A stretch of 64,000 nucleotides of DNA from positions 105,491,912-105,555,911 of the forward strand of contig CM043963.1 of assembly GCA_014529385.2 (NCBI GenBank), given 5' to 3'. The stretch is from Adiantum capillus-veneris. Taxonomy: Eukaryota; Streptophyta; Polypodiopsida; Polypodiales; Pteridaceae. Shown here piece by piece: positions 1 through 11,713 of this stretch. The notes beneath the pieces were generated by a model. It did not search any database, was not told the origin of the DNA, and saw nothing but the letters and a program-made list of their open reading frames with translations. Every line of letters starts with the position of its first letter. Within the stretch, counting starts at the first letter, position 1. A program made the position numbers and the translations under genes.

Positions 1-208
1 CACAAACTTGGCCACAACTAGGCGACAAGGTTAGTAAATTTTCAAGTTATGTTTGTTTTTGTCTATGTTCTACTTTTCAATTTGGAAAAGATCTCTCTGT
101 TGTGCAAAGCAAAGTGCTTGGGCAGACTCCCTACAAAGCCGTTGTACGAAGCACAATGCTCTGCCATTTTTCATGCGAAGCAAGGCTTCTCTTGTGTGCA
201 AAGCTATT

Positions 209-250
209 ATCGATTGACTTTAGATCATCGATTGACTTTAGATCATCGAT
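209..250. repeat. 18-bp direct repeat with palindromic character
   Basis: The unit 'atcgattgactttagatc' occurs twice in a row and is followed by a third 'atcgat'. The corresponding place in element B (about 44465-44490) has only one degenerate unit, so this is a local duplication in this copy. Confidence 0.6.
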
Positions 251-832
251 AATGGCACACATCTTTAGCACTATCTGATATAAGCTCACAGTTTATGCAA
301 TGCTGCACTGTGATGTATCCATGCCTGTGTAATTGTGCAAGACACGTATACTAGGGGCTCACATGGTTGAGACTGTCATTGTCGTCAAGGGAAACACCTT
401 TGCATGCATGGCATGCCAATGAGGTATATCAACTTTCACCTCAAGACTTTTAACGCTTTTTCTATAACGCCAACTACCCTGTCACTGACCACATATATAA
501 ATGCTTTTTATTTATGTTTATTCATAGATAAAGTGCCATATTTAAGTCACTTTGGTACAGTCACGACCACATATACGATAGGTGGGTCAAGATGTGCCTT
601 ATGGTACCTCTCTCTACAAAAGTGTGGTACAAGTACATTGTTGTACGCTTCTAGGATAAGCTACAATCAGTCATTGTTTGCACAGAGGCATGCATAGGTG
701 ACATTCAGTTCAGTAGAATATGGGATTTTCTTCAGCCCAACATTCTCTCTCTCTCCTTCCTAATTATGTGCGAGAAAGGTGAAATTAGGCATGATTTTAC
801 TAAAATCTTTCTATGTTGATATGGTAACACGA

Positions 833-905
833 AGGGCTAAGAGCCACCTATTCTTGAAGGGCTAAGAGTCCCCTATTTTGGAATGGCTAAGAGCCATCTG
901 TTTGT
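833..905. repeat. Threefold tandem repeat, about 25-27 bp
   Basis: Three diverged units built on 'gggctaagagcc' follow each other. Element B has two or three recognisable units at 45135-45190, so the array is a family feature rather than new to this copy. Confidence 0.6.
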
Positions 906-3234
906 AATCCATCAATGCTTACCTTCCAGATCGAACAATTCCATCCACTTGTGTACCCATCGATTTTAATGGACAAGCAAGAGTCTTGCCATTACTAAAT
1001 TTTCTGGGTGTTATTTTAGCATTACACACTTTGAATGTGAAGATCAAGTTGAGTTTTTAAACGTCTTAAACTCGTAAGGGCTTATCTCTACCATGGTGTA
1101 TAGATGAAGCCAGTATTTTTGACAGCACAACTGTTCACAAAAACCCAAGATTATGGATTTTTGGAACTAGAAAAGATCCAATTGTGAATACAATTCCAAT
1201 TTGAGTGAATCTCCGATTTCCTCTACAACACTAAGAGTGTCTTTACGAGTATAATTTTGGGGTAAGATCCAACTCGTGATTACTAAATCACTTCTTGAAG
1301 TGTTGATGGTCAATTCATAACTTAGGATCTTTTCAACGGCAACACCCACGATTACATTACTTACGTATTACTAATTTTCAAATTAGTGCTCCCAGGCTTT
1401 TGCAGGTGAGAAATTTGGGCAGGTGCCTATCACTACAGATAAGTGAACACTATGTTTAACCTCCAGGTATGCATCTAATTTGGTTTTTTTTCTGTTTGTT
1501 TGCTTTTCTACGTAGGATGCATAAACTATGTTGTCATCCATTTTTGATCTTACGAGAAATGACAAGGTCATGTAAGAGCCAAGCAATTTGGGCTGTAGTG
1601 TCCAAAATAAGTTTTATTGTATCACGTGGTTATGAACCCACTTGTAGGGTCTTATTTGGCACATGTTGTCACATGGGATACAACATGGTCTAGGAACTCA
1701 AGGAGTTTGGTTTAGCCATCGTGGAGCAAGGCTAATGAGGGTCCTCTCACTCTTGTCATAGAGTGTTTGCAGTTACCTCCACGCACAAGTACATATCGTA
1801 CTTGAAGGATGTTATTTTTTTAGACACCCTTACTTGAGACATATTCCACATGTGGAGAATATGAGTCTCTAGGACTGACATTGGCGTCCATAATTTCAAT
1901 TATGTGTCACGATAAAGTCCCTAGATACCGATCAAATCTATTTTCGAGACCATTTTTAGCACGTCGTATCAGGAACACTTTCAGTGGGCAAAAATTATCG
2001 GATACTCGGATTGACTTGTTAAGGTACAAGTGTGGCTAAACAACATTAACGGATGGTTGTTTATGCATATAGCAAGGCTATGAGTTGCTAATGAAAAGGT
2101 TTCATTGTTTGTACCTAGAAGTGATTAATGTTTCACCTTCTATTATGGTTCAAACGTTTCAACAAGGCTTGCAAATATTGCAGCAGAAAGTATTTAGTTT
2201 CTTTTCCGCACTATTTGCATTACTTTTTAATGTGTGCTAGGAGCATCACAATCGCCATAAGTATTGGCAAGTATGATTATGGATATGCAGGTTTGGATCT
2301 GTTTTTGCTAAAATCATCCACACTAGGTGTTATGGGCCCTAATGTTTAGCAAAGGCTGATTTGGAACGGCATGCATATTCATCACATTAGTTGCTTATGA
2401 AGCATTTTGCACTCTATGTGCAGTACCTCTATGTGATTCCTTTTGGATCTACCAATCACCAATAGAGGCCGTGGCTTGGTTTGAGTGCTTGTGGATCTTT
2501 CTAGGAAACCAAGTTGGTTATGAATGATGTTGTTGATTCTTCAGCAATATTGTACGACATTGTGATTCCCGTTTACCCGTCATCTGGGAAAACTGTCTGT
2601 CAACTGTGGGGAAACACATCTCAATATTGTCAGTATCCAAGGGGATAGGCAAATTACAAAGTGTAATCTTGTGCTGAAGGATATTTGAAGTGCGTACGTT
2701 AGCACCACGCAATCTAAGTAGAAAGCATTTATAATCTCTACCTGGAGTTTGCTTACCATAAGTTAAAGCATGTTTGCAACTAGATTTAGTCTCTTATTGT
2801 TTAAGTTAGGTTCTCAACCTTGAACACTATTTATGGTGGGGTTGTTTATTGATGAAATTTGAGAACAAGTCAAGCACTTAAACTTGGCTGATGAGTTATG
2901 TCAGCAATTTATTTTCATGGAAGTGAAAAGAGGTTCTCTTTCGGGTACCTCTTTGTTGTGATAACTTGTTTAACATGCTCATGTGCGTTCTAAATGGATT
3001 CTACACACTATGATTGGATAAGAGCCGGTAACACAAGATGGTTGCAAATGGACAACAAAATGCAAAATCAAGATGTTATTCTTGATTTCATTGGACCTCC
3101 TATTGAACCGTGTTTCGGTCAAACAAACTGCTGGATCCATGAAGGATGCCACTGTGGAAAACATTAGTGTTCTTATGAAGATAGTACCACTTTTTTTTTT
3201 CGAGGACGAAAACGCTTCTTCAAGGGGGGAGTAA

Positions 3235-3380
3235 TGTCATGCCAAGGGTAGGACTAGGAGGGCACGGCCCTGGAAAAGGGCCTAAGGATACACATGCAGT
3301 ACAAGGGCTATATATAGCTAAGAGCTAGAGGGCCAGGGGCCTATATATAGGTATGGTTGGGTGGTTATTGGCATGTCTAT
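3235..3380 (+). repeat. Start of the 3' LTR of the left family-B copy (right end uncertain)
   Basis: The LTR begins 'tgtcatgccaaggg' directly after the purine tract, exactly as in element B at 47635. After about 15 bases the sequence no longer matches the 143-bp B LTR, although 'gggtggtt' recurs near 3360. Two TATA-like boxes, 'ctatatatag' near 3308 and 3341, would suit a core promoter. I could not find a TG..CA end or a target duplication, so the right boundary is open. Confidence 0.45.
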
Positions 3381-3739
3381 CTTCCTAGTCTCTTATAATT
3401 TGGATGTTATTTTCTTGATACAAGGGTGTTGTAATAAGCTCTTGCAGAGCCTCCATTGTCAATGTTGGGAGGACTAGACCTCTCATGTATGCATGGGTGT
3501 ACGAAAGCTTTCGTTTAAGCGCAACATTGACAGTTGAGGACTCATCAAGAAATCTTGGGAGAAGGTTGTGTGCTTCGTCAATGTCATCGAAAACGTTAAT
3601 CACACTACAGTGCAAGCCATACTACCCCTCGTATGTGAGCTCTTTAATTTGGGCAAAAGGAATTCTAATGGAAACTAGGCGTGTCTCCAACAAGTTAAGT
3701 CGTACAATGCAAGGCACTTGCGGAGACAATGGCATGTTC
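3381..3739. other. Unassigned AT-rich sequence
   Basis: It holds short overlapping open frames on both strands but no motif I recognise. It may be the rest of a longer LTR starting at 3235 or the downstream part of the pseudogene to its right. Confidence 0.3.
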
Positions 3740-4313
3740 ACAAAACAAAAGGACGGGATAAATCCTTTTTGGAGTGTTCAAGAACAACGCAAACACAATA
3801 AACGTATCTTGAAGCAAGCATTGTCAAAAACAACACCATTATGCTCCAAAATGGCTTGAGCTTGGGTTGAAATGGTTCTAAGGCTGAGTTTAAAGCCCAA
3901 CGTAGAGCAACAAACACACACATTTGTTGGGGGGGTGTTGGGGTGTCCAAAATTTTCCTATTGTACTCAGCTCTAGCATCAGAGGCGATACGAGTCCTCT
4001 TCAAGGACCTATCTACTTGTGGAGCATCAACAGCTAGGCCTACTACAGGGTTTTGGGCCAACACTCCTTGCATGGGCTCAAAGTCTTGCTTTTGAAGCCT
4101 ATATAGCTTTCGTGTCATTGACACAAACGAGTATCTACCATGACGATAGTGTTCACAATACAAACATGCAAGCTCTCTCGGACTAAGCTATGGATGGAGT
4201 GTAACGAGTTGCAACAAGATCTCCTCATCATTGTTGTGCCATTGCACATAAGCTCTCTTAACTTTGCATGGCACCAATGGCTCTATAGTAGGAGGTGCAA
4301 AGTTTTCGTCCAT
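3740..4313 (-). pseudogene. Broken gene with a SANT/Myb-like helix segment
   Basis: Reading the minus strand from the ATG at 4313, the frame is open for about 41 codons, meets a TAG at 4188-4190 and continues in the same frame to about 3738. Around that stop the protein has a pattern of spaced Trp, Asp-Glu-Glu-Ile-Leu, a Leu-Ser-x-x-Glu-Leu-Ala step and an Arg/Lys-rich helix ending in Met-x-Arg-Lys-Leu-x-x-Leu, which resembles a SANT/Myb-like DNA-binding helix bundle. A basic stretch and a Pro-Thr-Pro-Pro segment follow. The last 60 residues look non-coding, so an intron or a true end probably lies near 3930. The family call rests on pattern only; it could equally be a transposon accessory protein. 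One in-frame stop makes it a pseudogene unless it is spliced. Confidence 0.4.
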
Positions 4314-4766
4314 TCTAGCTATGAATACATTGGGCTAGAAAATGATGTGCTCATTGTTAGGCTTGTTGGTGAAATTCTTTGAACCTAGGAAACATTCACT
4401 CTTGGCAGGGACTGTTGATCTCGATTTTTCCTTCTAACCTGGCTCTCCTGACCCTTGCTAGCTAACCAAATTTTGATGTGATTTGGAGGCAAACACATGA
4501 AAGAAACTTGCATAACAATGAAGAAAGGGAAAGACAACAAGGTACTGCTAAGAACTACGAAAGGTTGAACTAGACTATGAGAAATTTATGTGCGTCCCTT
4601 CTCGTATCTAATTTCAACAAGCCTTACATGATACATCAAATTGCAAAGCATATCCATCCACAAAACACAATCGTTTCTCCTACACGACACAAAGAAAAGT
4701 GCCTATGAGGGCACGAAGAGCACGTAGACAACCGCATGTCAAAATTTACATGGAAGACAACACTCC
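4314..4766. other. Intergenic or 3'-flanking sequence, no gene seen
   Basis: No conserved frame or repeat was recognised. It lies between two minus-strand gene remnants and may contain the 3' UTR of the one ending at 4767. Confidence 0.4.
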
Positions 4767-5788
4767 TCAAAAGCTGTCAGTGTAGCTAATCACGAAGCCA
4801 CCATTATTGACGGTAAAAGTTCTGGAAGGCTTGATTTGAAGAAACATGGAACGAGCATCCACAACAGACTCCGAATGGACATCTAGGAAATCCCGATCAG
4901 CATGCAATACCGAGTTCACATGGATGCCTTTGACGAGCACAAAATACTCACTGCCATCTTTTATTTGTATGCATCCTTTCAAAGAAGGAAACTGCATGAT
5001 ATAGTGAGGAGCATCGCAAGAGTAGCAACATGGTTGGCATAGGTCGCGACTCACACGCGATCCTCCACAGCTCGAGCATTCAAAGTTAACAAGAGTCCCA
5101 TTAACATGGCTGAAGTGAAGAACTCCAAACACCTGCAAAAACAACTTGCACTCAAGAAACTGGAAAACACCAAGAGAGTTAAAATGCATCTAAAAACTAG
5201 TAAGTCACACCTTTTTTCCATAGCCCAACTCCATGGTTTGGGTTGTGAAAGCCTCTTTCAAGGATGACCTAAGATGTCCCCCGGGCACATCTACAAATGT
5301 AGTGAAGTCAAATGCAACCAAGCACTTCTTCTTCTAGAGGACACCCACATTGCGCAACACAAACATGGCTATGCCATAATCTTGAACTCTTTCACTATGC
5401 GGGAAAGAGTATGCCTCCGCTCTTTCACAAAGAAAAGCTGCAGCAAACAAGAGTAAGCACTAGCAAAAGAACACATGCAAGAGGGCTCAAAAGCTGGAAA
5501 AAATGACTGCAGATCAGTCCTTGCAACCTCATCCATCTCGTCAAGAGCAGTGCCCTCGTCAACCTTAACAACAACACAAGCAATTGTCCCCATACTGGAT
5601 GAGATAGATCCCTTCATTGTGCCCAGTAACAAGAGTGCCCATGGAAGATAGCATGCGATGCTTCTCTCAAGGTACAACGAAAGAGCTCCCTCAAACAGTT
5701 CAACCTTTAAGGTAGTAGTTGTTGCATTCACATGCAATGATAAATTGCAAGTGCTTCCCTCACCACTTGCATTCTTTGACACACTAGC
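4767..5788 (-). pseudogene. 3' part of a spliced host-type gene with a C4 zinc-ribbon-like segment
   Basis: The last exon (5132-4767) encodes about 121 residues with a Cys cluster, C-x2-C-x9-C-x2-C-C-x2-C, in its first third and a beta-rich tail, ending TGA at 4767. A 78-nt GT..AG intron (5133-5210) separates it from an upstream exon, and the frame runs through the junction in phase 0, strong evidence of a once-spliced gene. Farther upstream (5211-5788) coding-like sequence continues but shows an in-frame TAG at 5334-5336 and an unresolved phase break near 5437-5528. The gene is cut at 5788, where the OTA-like element inserted; the frame stays open for some 28 codons in the flank beyond that element (19322-19239). 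Product not recognised. A zinc ribbon within an OB-fold protein is conceivable but unsupported. Confidence 0.45.
5784..5788. other. Left target-site duplication (ctagc) of the OTA-like element
   Basis: The five bases ctagc before the LTR at 5789 recur at 19234-19238 after the right LTR. Confidence 0.9.
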
Positions 5789-6007
5789 TATTAACCCTTA
5801 CGACTCACGGACACCCTATCACCTACGATGGACGTTGTAACCTACGGCGGACATTGTATTATTTATTTGGTAGAGTCAGGTACCGGGCTTGTCGGTCCAA
5901 TAGGAAAAGGGTAAGAGTGATCGCTGATGAGAGGCGCACTCTAACTGGAACATTCAAGGGATTAGTTGGCTAAGCATGGGCGCCCAAGTGTGAATGGGGC
6001 GAGCTCA

Positions 6008-6015
6008 TATAAAAG
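6008..6015 (+). promoter_or_regulatory. TATA box in the 5' LTR
   Basis: 'tataaaag' is conserved at the matching place in the right LTR (18821-18828). Transcription would start roughly 30 bases downstream, before the microsatellite, placing the repeat inside the R region or transcribed leader. Confidence 0.6.
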
Positions 6016-6109
6016 TCAACTAAACCTAAAATTCACTCATTCTCTCATTTGTGCAATAGAAGAGTGCTCTTGCTCCATCTCTATCTCCATCTTCTTCTTC
6101 TTCACCTCC

Positions 6110-6110
<1 letters not shown>

Positions 6111-6184
<74 letters not shown>
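6111..6184. repeat. (TG)n(AG)n compound microsatellite inside the 5' LTR
   Basis: About 20 TG units are followed directly by about 17 AG units. The right LTR carries the same compound repeat in a shorter and interrupted form (18924-18992). Confidence 0.9.
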
Positions 6185-6188
<4 letters not shown>

Positions 6189-6428
6189 CGATCGAGCATT
6201 ACGAAGGCACGGCGGCGGCGAAGCGGTTGAGTGCGGCGAAGCGGCGGCTCCTTCTTCTTCGCGGCGAGGAATCCTCCACGAAGCAAGCGTAGAGCGGTGA
6301 GTGACACACCATCGCCTTCTTTGAGCTTACTAGTTTAGGCTTGTTGTGTGCTTGGAGCCATTTGTGGCTCGCACACGGTGTATCAGCAAGTTCCTTGCAT
6401 TGACACGTGCGACATACGCGCACATTTT

Positions 6429-6446
6429 TGGCACCGTTGTTGGGGA
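6429..6446 (+). other. Primer-binding site, tRNA-Asp type
   Basis: 'tggcaccgttgttgggga', four bases after the LTR, equals the complement of a plant tRNA-Asp 3' end (TGGCGCCGTTGCCGGGGA) except for three transitions. This primer is typical of Athila/Tat-type elements. Confidence 0.75.
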
Positions 6447-7237
6447 ATGCCGTGCATTAAGGTCGAGTAGCACTCTGTGCTTCTCCGTGGTGCAATTTCA
6501 ATTATAGGAAAGGTAGGGAAGGAGTGTGTGTGTGTGTGTGTTGAGAAGAGGGATTTGGTGTTATACTGTGTGTTTTTTTTGTTAATGGAGTTTTCAAAGG
6601 TACTGTGTTTATTCTCTGTGTATTAAGGTAGTTAGTTTTCTTTGTTAATGGAGATTTCAAAGGTTCTGTGTTTATTCTCTGTGTATTAAGGTAGTTAGTT
6701 TTCTGTGTACAGTAAGTTGGAAGTAGATTAGTGAGAGTTAATAGAGTGTGTTAGTGTGTAAGAGTAGGTGTATTAGTTAGAAGTAGGTAGATAGAGTGTG
6801 TGTGTGCTCTCGCGCAGGCCGCGGCGACCTTATCCTTTTTTTTAATTAAAAAAAATTTTAAAGGTAGGACCGGGATCGGGAATATCTCCCAAACCCAAGC
6901 CCAAACCCAAGTCCAAGCTCACGCTCAGACCTAGGCCTCAGTCGCCTTTTAAAAAGACGAATTTTAGCTTCACACGTAGCTAAAAATCGATTTTTTGAGG
7001 ACCAATGGAACGTCAGATGCCCAAAAATTGTGCTGTAAAGCACACAGGGACCCTCTAAGTGATACGCTCGTTTCGAGCTATCACACACTTTAATCAAAAA
7101 AATCAAACATTAAAAAACATTCAAAAAACATCAAAAACAAGAAAAAATCAAGTAGAAAACGGGGTGCAAAACACCCACAAAACAAAGCAAGTAACCTTTG
7201 AGGGTACTTGCCGACACTTGTAGGGCACCCAAAGCAC
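6447..7237 (+). other. Untranslated leader of the OTA-like element
   Basis: It carries a short TG run (6519-6540), a 63-bp unit repeated twice in tandem (about 6581-6706, 'gttaatggag..ttcaaaggt..ctgtgtttattctctg'), and a purine/C-rich tract near 6880-6960. No coding potential was seen. Confidence 0.6.
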
Positions 7238-10200
7238 ATGTATCTATGCTCTGGTCGTGTGCTAGAGTCTAAACAACTAGCTAGTGCTTCGATTTACGAG
7301 GGTACTCACTATCCTTCCACGCTAGGGTCTATGCCCTTGGCGGGGACCCAAGGTAGTGCAACCCAAGACCCAAATATAGCGGCTAGAGACTCTTCCTCTG
7401 ACTACGATATTATGGAAGAGCATCTTACACTAAGCCCCGAGGGAACAAATGAAACCGTGCCTAGCTGGGCCCAGCAACCTGGAACTAGTGTTTTTCGCCG
7501 TTTGATGGAAACTTTTAGTAGAGTTACGCGCTCTGAACCTACGGCTAGTGAAGTAAACGAAGGGGGTGGGGAAGTAGAATCACCATTCACATCTCCTGTA
7601 GACCCCACACTCCCTCAGAGTGTCCACGTGGACATTCCACCTACCTCATTTAATGAGGGCCCTACCGAGCTACCACCTTCCAAAGTCGCCTCTAAGGTAG
7701 CGGTGACTAAAAGTCAAAACACGGGAAGCAACATTGCATCCACCTCACGGCAACCCTCTAGTACACCAAGTTTGGACGGGGTATTTCTCAATGAAAATTG
7801 GGAATATGACCTACACACGGAGACTTTGACCGACCTATACATGGGCTACACATACCATGTGGGTTGGTTAGAAGTTGTACAATCTACATCTAGTGCCACT
7901 AGTCTAGAGGAACAACAACACATGATCTACAATGCCATCCATAGGATTATCCAGTCCGAGAGGCAAAATCGAGGAATAAACATACCTTCGACGGGTCCTA
8001 TGCATTTTTTAGCCCCAGGCAAAGGGAAACAACCCACTCTATCACAAATGGAGACTCCCCTAGTGAGTCCCATCGATCCCCCATATGTTGTTTCACCAGG
8101 GGTCTCAATGCAATCTGAGTCCACAAGTGATAGCTTTACTTTTCAAAGTCTAGCTCATCTTTCCCTGGATGAAACCACGGATACCATGCCTATTCCAATG
8201 ATGGGCATGCCAAGAAACACACCATGGACCTTGTTTGTTAGTAAAGCACCGCTACATGGTAGCTCAATGCCTGCAAAAGTACCTACAAGTGCATACCAAT
8301 CATATACACCTATGGGTCCAGGTACTCATGTAGTCCCTACCCCTCCCATTGTTTCAACTACCTATGCTCCACAACCACAATACACAAGTTCTTATTTCCA
8401 TGGGACTATACCGGCTAGCATTAGCATGTTATATCCGACGTCTGCTATGCCTAGGGCCACTCATATGAACTATGGACCACCACATGGCACAACATCGTAC
8501 CCAACGTGGAACCCAAGGGCTTCCTATGCGCAAAGCCCAATGCCAATACCTACTCCACATGTAGTCTCTGGAGCGCCTTCACCCACGATACCTGCTCACT
8601 TAGGTGACTTGGCAACATTTGCTCAAGCTATAGGTCGATCTATTGCTGAGAATATGCGTAACGCTCCTGATAGAGAGCCTAGAAGTAAGGCAATACAAAT
8701 AGCCAAGCTCACACAAAAATTTAGTGGAGACGGGGATGTGAGAAAGAATATCGAAGTGTTTGAACAAATATGCAATTCTCTAGGAGAACACAATGACCTA
8801 CATAAGAGCAATGCTTTAAGCCTAACCTTAAGTGGAAAGGCTGGGGATTGGTATAGAACCCTAACGGTGGAAGAAAAAACAATTTACCCTACTCTTAGGA
8901 GACTGTTCTTAAAAGAATGCATACGAGAGGGAGTGCTTTGGGGTGTAGCCTCTCAGCTCCAGAAACCCCAACGAGAGGAAGGAGAGTCGGTGAGAGACTT
9001 CATAAGTCGCTTGAAGCATTTGAACTCTCGTTGTAATCCAAATGAGCGCTTCAACAATAACCAATTGCTTGATAGATTCATTAGGGGATTATGACATGAG
9101 GATATCTACAATGGCCTAGTCATTAGAGGTATCACCACTTGGGAAGCAGTCACCACCAATGCGATCCAATTGGAGGATAATTTAATGATTCAAGGAGAAA
9201 GAGTGTCTATTGAGTATAAATCTATTAGCTCGCAAGCATCAGGGCATCAGCCAATGACCCTAAAGCCTATTGCTAAGGAGCCAAAGATATCTGAGATGAC
9301 TTTAGCACATCTCACCAAGGCTATTCAAGAGATTCTTAGAGACAATCGTGCTTCGCAGAACAATCATATGTATCCAAGAAGGAAGCAGCAATGGTCCTCA
9401 GTATTCTATGAACCGCATAGTACCAGTGAATGCCCTACTTTTAGAGTAAAATTCAATGGGAACTGCAATGCATGTGGAAGGTATGGTCATCAAGCTAAGG
9501 ATTGCATAGTATTTAAGCGCGTCATGGCCAATAGACCAACCTGAGCATGGACAGACACACCTCGAGTGCCTGCATTGATGCCGGCCCCACCTCTTGAACA
9601 AATAACACAACACATGGTCCCTAGGGCCCAAAATGTTGTTCAAACAACACCCTTACCACCTCCAGTGCTAGGACCGCAACCACGACATCCGAGAATCACT
9701 TCTGTGAATCAAGTGGATTTTGAGTCATCTATTTCTTGTTTGGAAGGCTGTGAGGAAGATATAGATCCTAATATCGCCTATGGGATGGATGTGCTTGAAG
9801 AAAGTCCACAATACTACATGGAGGACTATTGGGGACAAGTCAAACCTGTATATGAAGTAGCTGCTCTTGCGGCAAGAGGCCAAAATATCAATGACAGTGC
9901 TAAGAGACCACCTCTTCAATGCTATGAGTGTGGAGGTCCACATCGTGTAGCCGAGTGTCCTATTAGGCTACAAAAGAGCACCACACTAATGCAAACCAAT
10001 CAAGCGAGTACGTCTACAATGCCAATACTCATGTGTAATCGATGTGGCATAGATCATTTGATTGCCCAATGTCCAAATAATCCAAATGCACCGAAGATCA
10101 CGCCATTAAACTTGATTGAAGTTACCGAGGAGCCATCACCAAGTACACCCGTGGTACCACTAAACGTGCTCACACGATCGATGCTCCAAAAACAAAACTA

Positions 10201-11713
10201 TATTCTTGAGGAAAGAGACACGGCATCAATTGCCCAATCTCAGAAAAAGAAGAAAACACGAAGAAAGAGATCGCAAAAAGCAGCGAAGTCAGACCCCAGT
10301 TCAAAGACCAACATAGGGACTTGTGACGACCCCGTATTTATGAACGATGCTGAAGAAGATTCTGATTCAGGTGAAACCATGGAGACCAAAACGACCACTA
10401 ACATAGAAACCAACAAGGAAGATCTTCATGAGCCACAATGGCCAGGATCCAAAAAGAAGATAGGAACTTACCCAAACCCTACAAAGGAGATTGAGCGAGC
10501 CAAGCAATTAAGGAATTTGGTAGAAGATACCCAAAGGGATCTAGAACCAGCACCTAGGAAGATCCAGATTACAGACACTGTGTTCCCTACACAACAAAAA
10601 CCTCACCATGTCCATAGACAGTTGGACATACCTAGTGTCATCCAAGAAGAAAGTGACTTAAAGTCATGGGAAAGTGGGCGTACTCACTTCTTGATGGAAA
10701 GAATGTTTACAGAGGGACTACTTGATCCTATCGAAGATATGGAGATCCCATCTTCCCCACGTCAAGGCACTCAAGGCCAAAAGGTGCCGTTAAACATTGC
10801 CAAATTGATGGATTTCATGTCTTCAGAAGTTAGAACCACTATCATGTCCAAACTATATAAAGACCCTGAGCTAGTCTCAGCTCTTCGAGCCTTCCTCAAT
10901 GGAGAACTGAAGTTTGGGCTACCACAATTTGCACAGATGGATGTAGCTGAGGAGATGCCAATAGAGGAGGAATACATAGATCCACAACCCAACCTAGATC
11001 AGAACCTTGTTATAGAAATACCTGTTAACAAGTTGGGACAATACTTTGAGGGTGATGAATCCAATGCGACTATACCAATCACTACTAAGGGATTAACTGT
11101 GAAGGGAATCCTTGATGGTGGCGCTGGGGTTAGCATTGTGACTAAAAATTGCTGGGAAACTATGGGAAGACCTCACCTTACGACCACAACCATAGTAGTG
11201 AATATGGCCAATGGGTCTATTGTTAAACCTATTGGGATGCTAGAAGATCTCAAGATCAAGGTCTTTGGACATAAAATAAGGATTACCTTTATTGTTATGG
11301 ATTTCTCCAAACACACTATGGCATCGGAGATGATCTTAGGACGTCCTTTCATGAGGGAAGCAAAAATGGTGCATGACTGGTCTAAGAACCATGTCTACTT
11401 GCAGTTCCAAGATTCTATCATTTGAGTGGATCTTGTGACGGGTCGAGCACATCCTCTAGGAAACAGGTTTATAATTGATCATAGATCTGACACCACAGTT
11501 CACTCGGCCCCATTGCAGTATTGTTACACGTGTAAGGCGGACACTGATGTTGGGGAAGATTCTCCTTATATGGATGTACTACCTGGGATGATTGAGTCGG
11601 ACAATGTGGATTGGGTCCACCTAGCAGCAACCATAGGCACTTGGGGAAATAGGGGGACGACCTGGGTAACAACTGAGGGGGATGAAATACCACCACTTGT
11701 ACAATGCATATAG
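7238..11713 (+). pseudogene. gag-protease of the OTA-like element
   Basis: One reading frame, interrupted by TGA at 9092, 9542 and 11423 (each plausibly a former CGA), encodes the structural protein. The first ATG in the open frame is 7238, although a later one is possible. The N-terminal 400 residues are Pro/Ser/Thr-rich and low in complexity. A retrotransposon gag (capsid-like) domain follows at about 8690-9090. Three zinc knuckles come next: a CX2CX4HX4C near 9463-9506 and two CX2CX3HX4C at 9920-9958 and 10034-10072. After a Lys-rich, acidic linker comes the protease, with the catalytic motif Asp-Gly-Gly-Ala at 11114-11125 and the second-half motif Ile-Leu-Gly-Arg-Pro near 11335. The gene would produce the particle shell and the processing enzyme. 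It is now non-functional. Confidence 0.85.

Larger units (their letters stand above)
1..3234 (+). repeat. 3' internal part of a non-coding family-B LTR retroelement
   Basis: This stretch aligns by eye, with many substitutions and small indels, to the internal part of element B at about 44300-47634 (both contain the phrases 'gacaaggttagt', 'ctaagagccat', 'gggctaagag' and end in a 'caaggggggagtaa' purine run). No open frame here resembles gag, protease, RT or integrase, and the short ORFs are scattered on both strands, so the copy looks non-coding. It runs off the left window edge. The purine tract at 3221-3234 is immediately followed by an LTR start, which sets the plus orientation. Seen: the homology and the polypurine tract. 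Inferred: that it belongs to a non-autonomous element. Confidence 0.7.
5789..6424 (+). repeat. 5' LTR of the OTA-like element
   Basis: It aligns end to end with 18602-19233. The first dinucleotide is TA here but TG in the right LTR, a G-to-A change; the end is 'gcgcaca'. It contains a TATA box and a long (TG)n(AG)n microsatellite. Confidence 0.9.

Noticed and set aside
4767-5788. Identification as a CTC1 or RPA-type OB-fold protein
   Set aside because: Only the Cys cluster and a beta-rich impression suggest it; no diagnostic motif was recognised, so no name was given.
7208-7237. TTG start upstream of the OTA-like gag
   Set aside because: Plant mRNAs rarely start at TTG; the first ATG in the frame is at 7238, and similar TTG or GTG starts of C (54847), copia (28138) and the hAT (39827) were rejected for the same reason.
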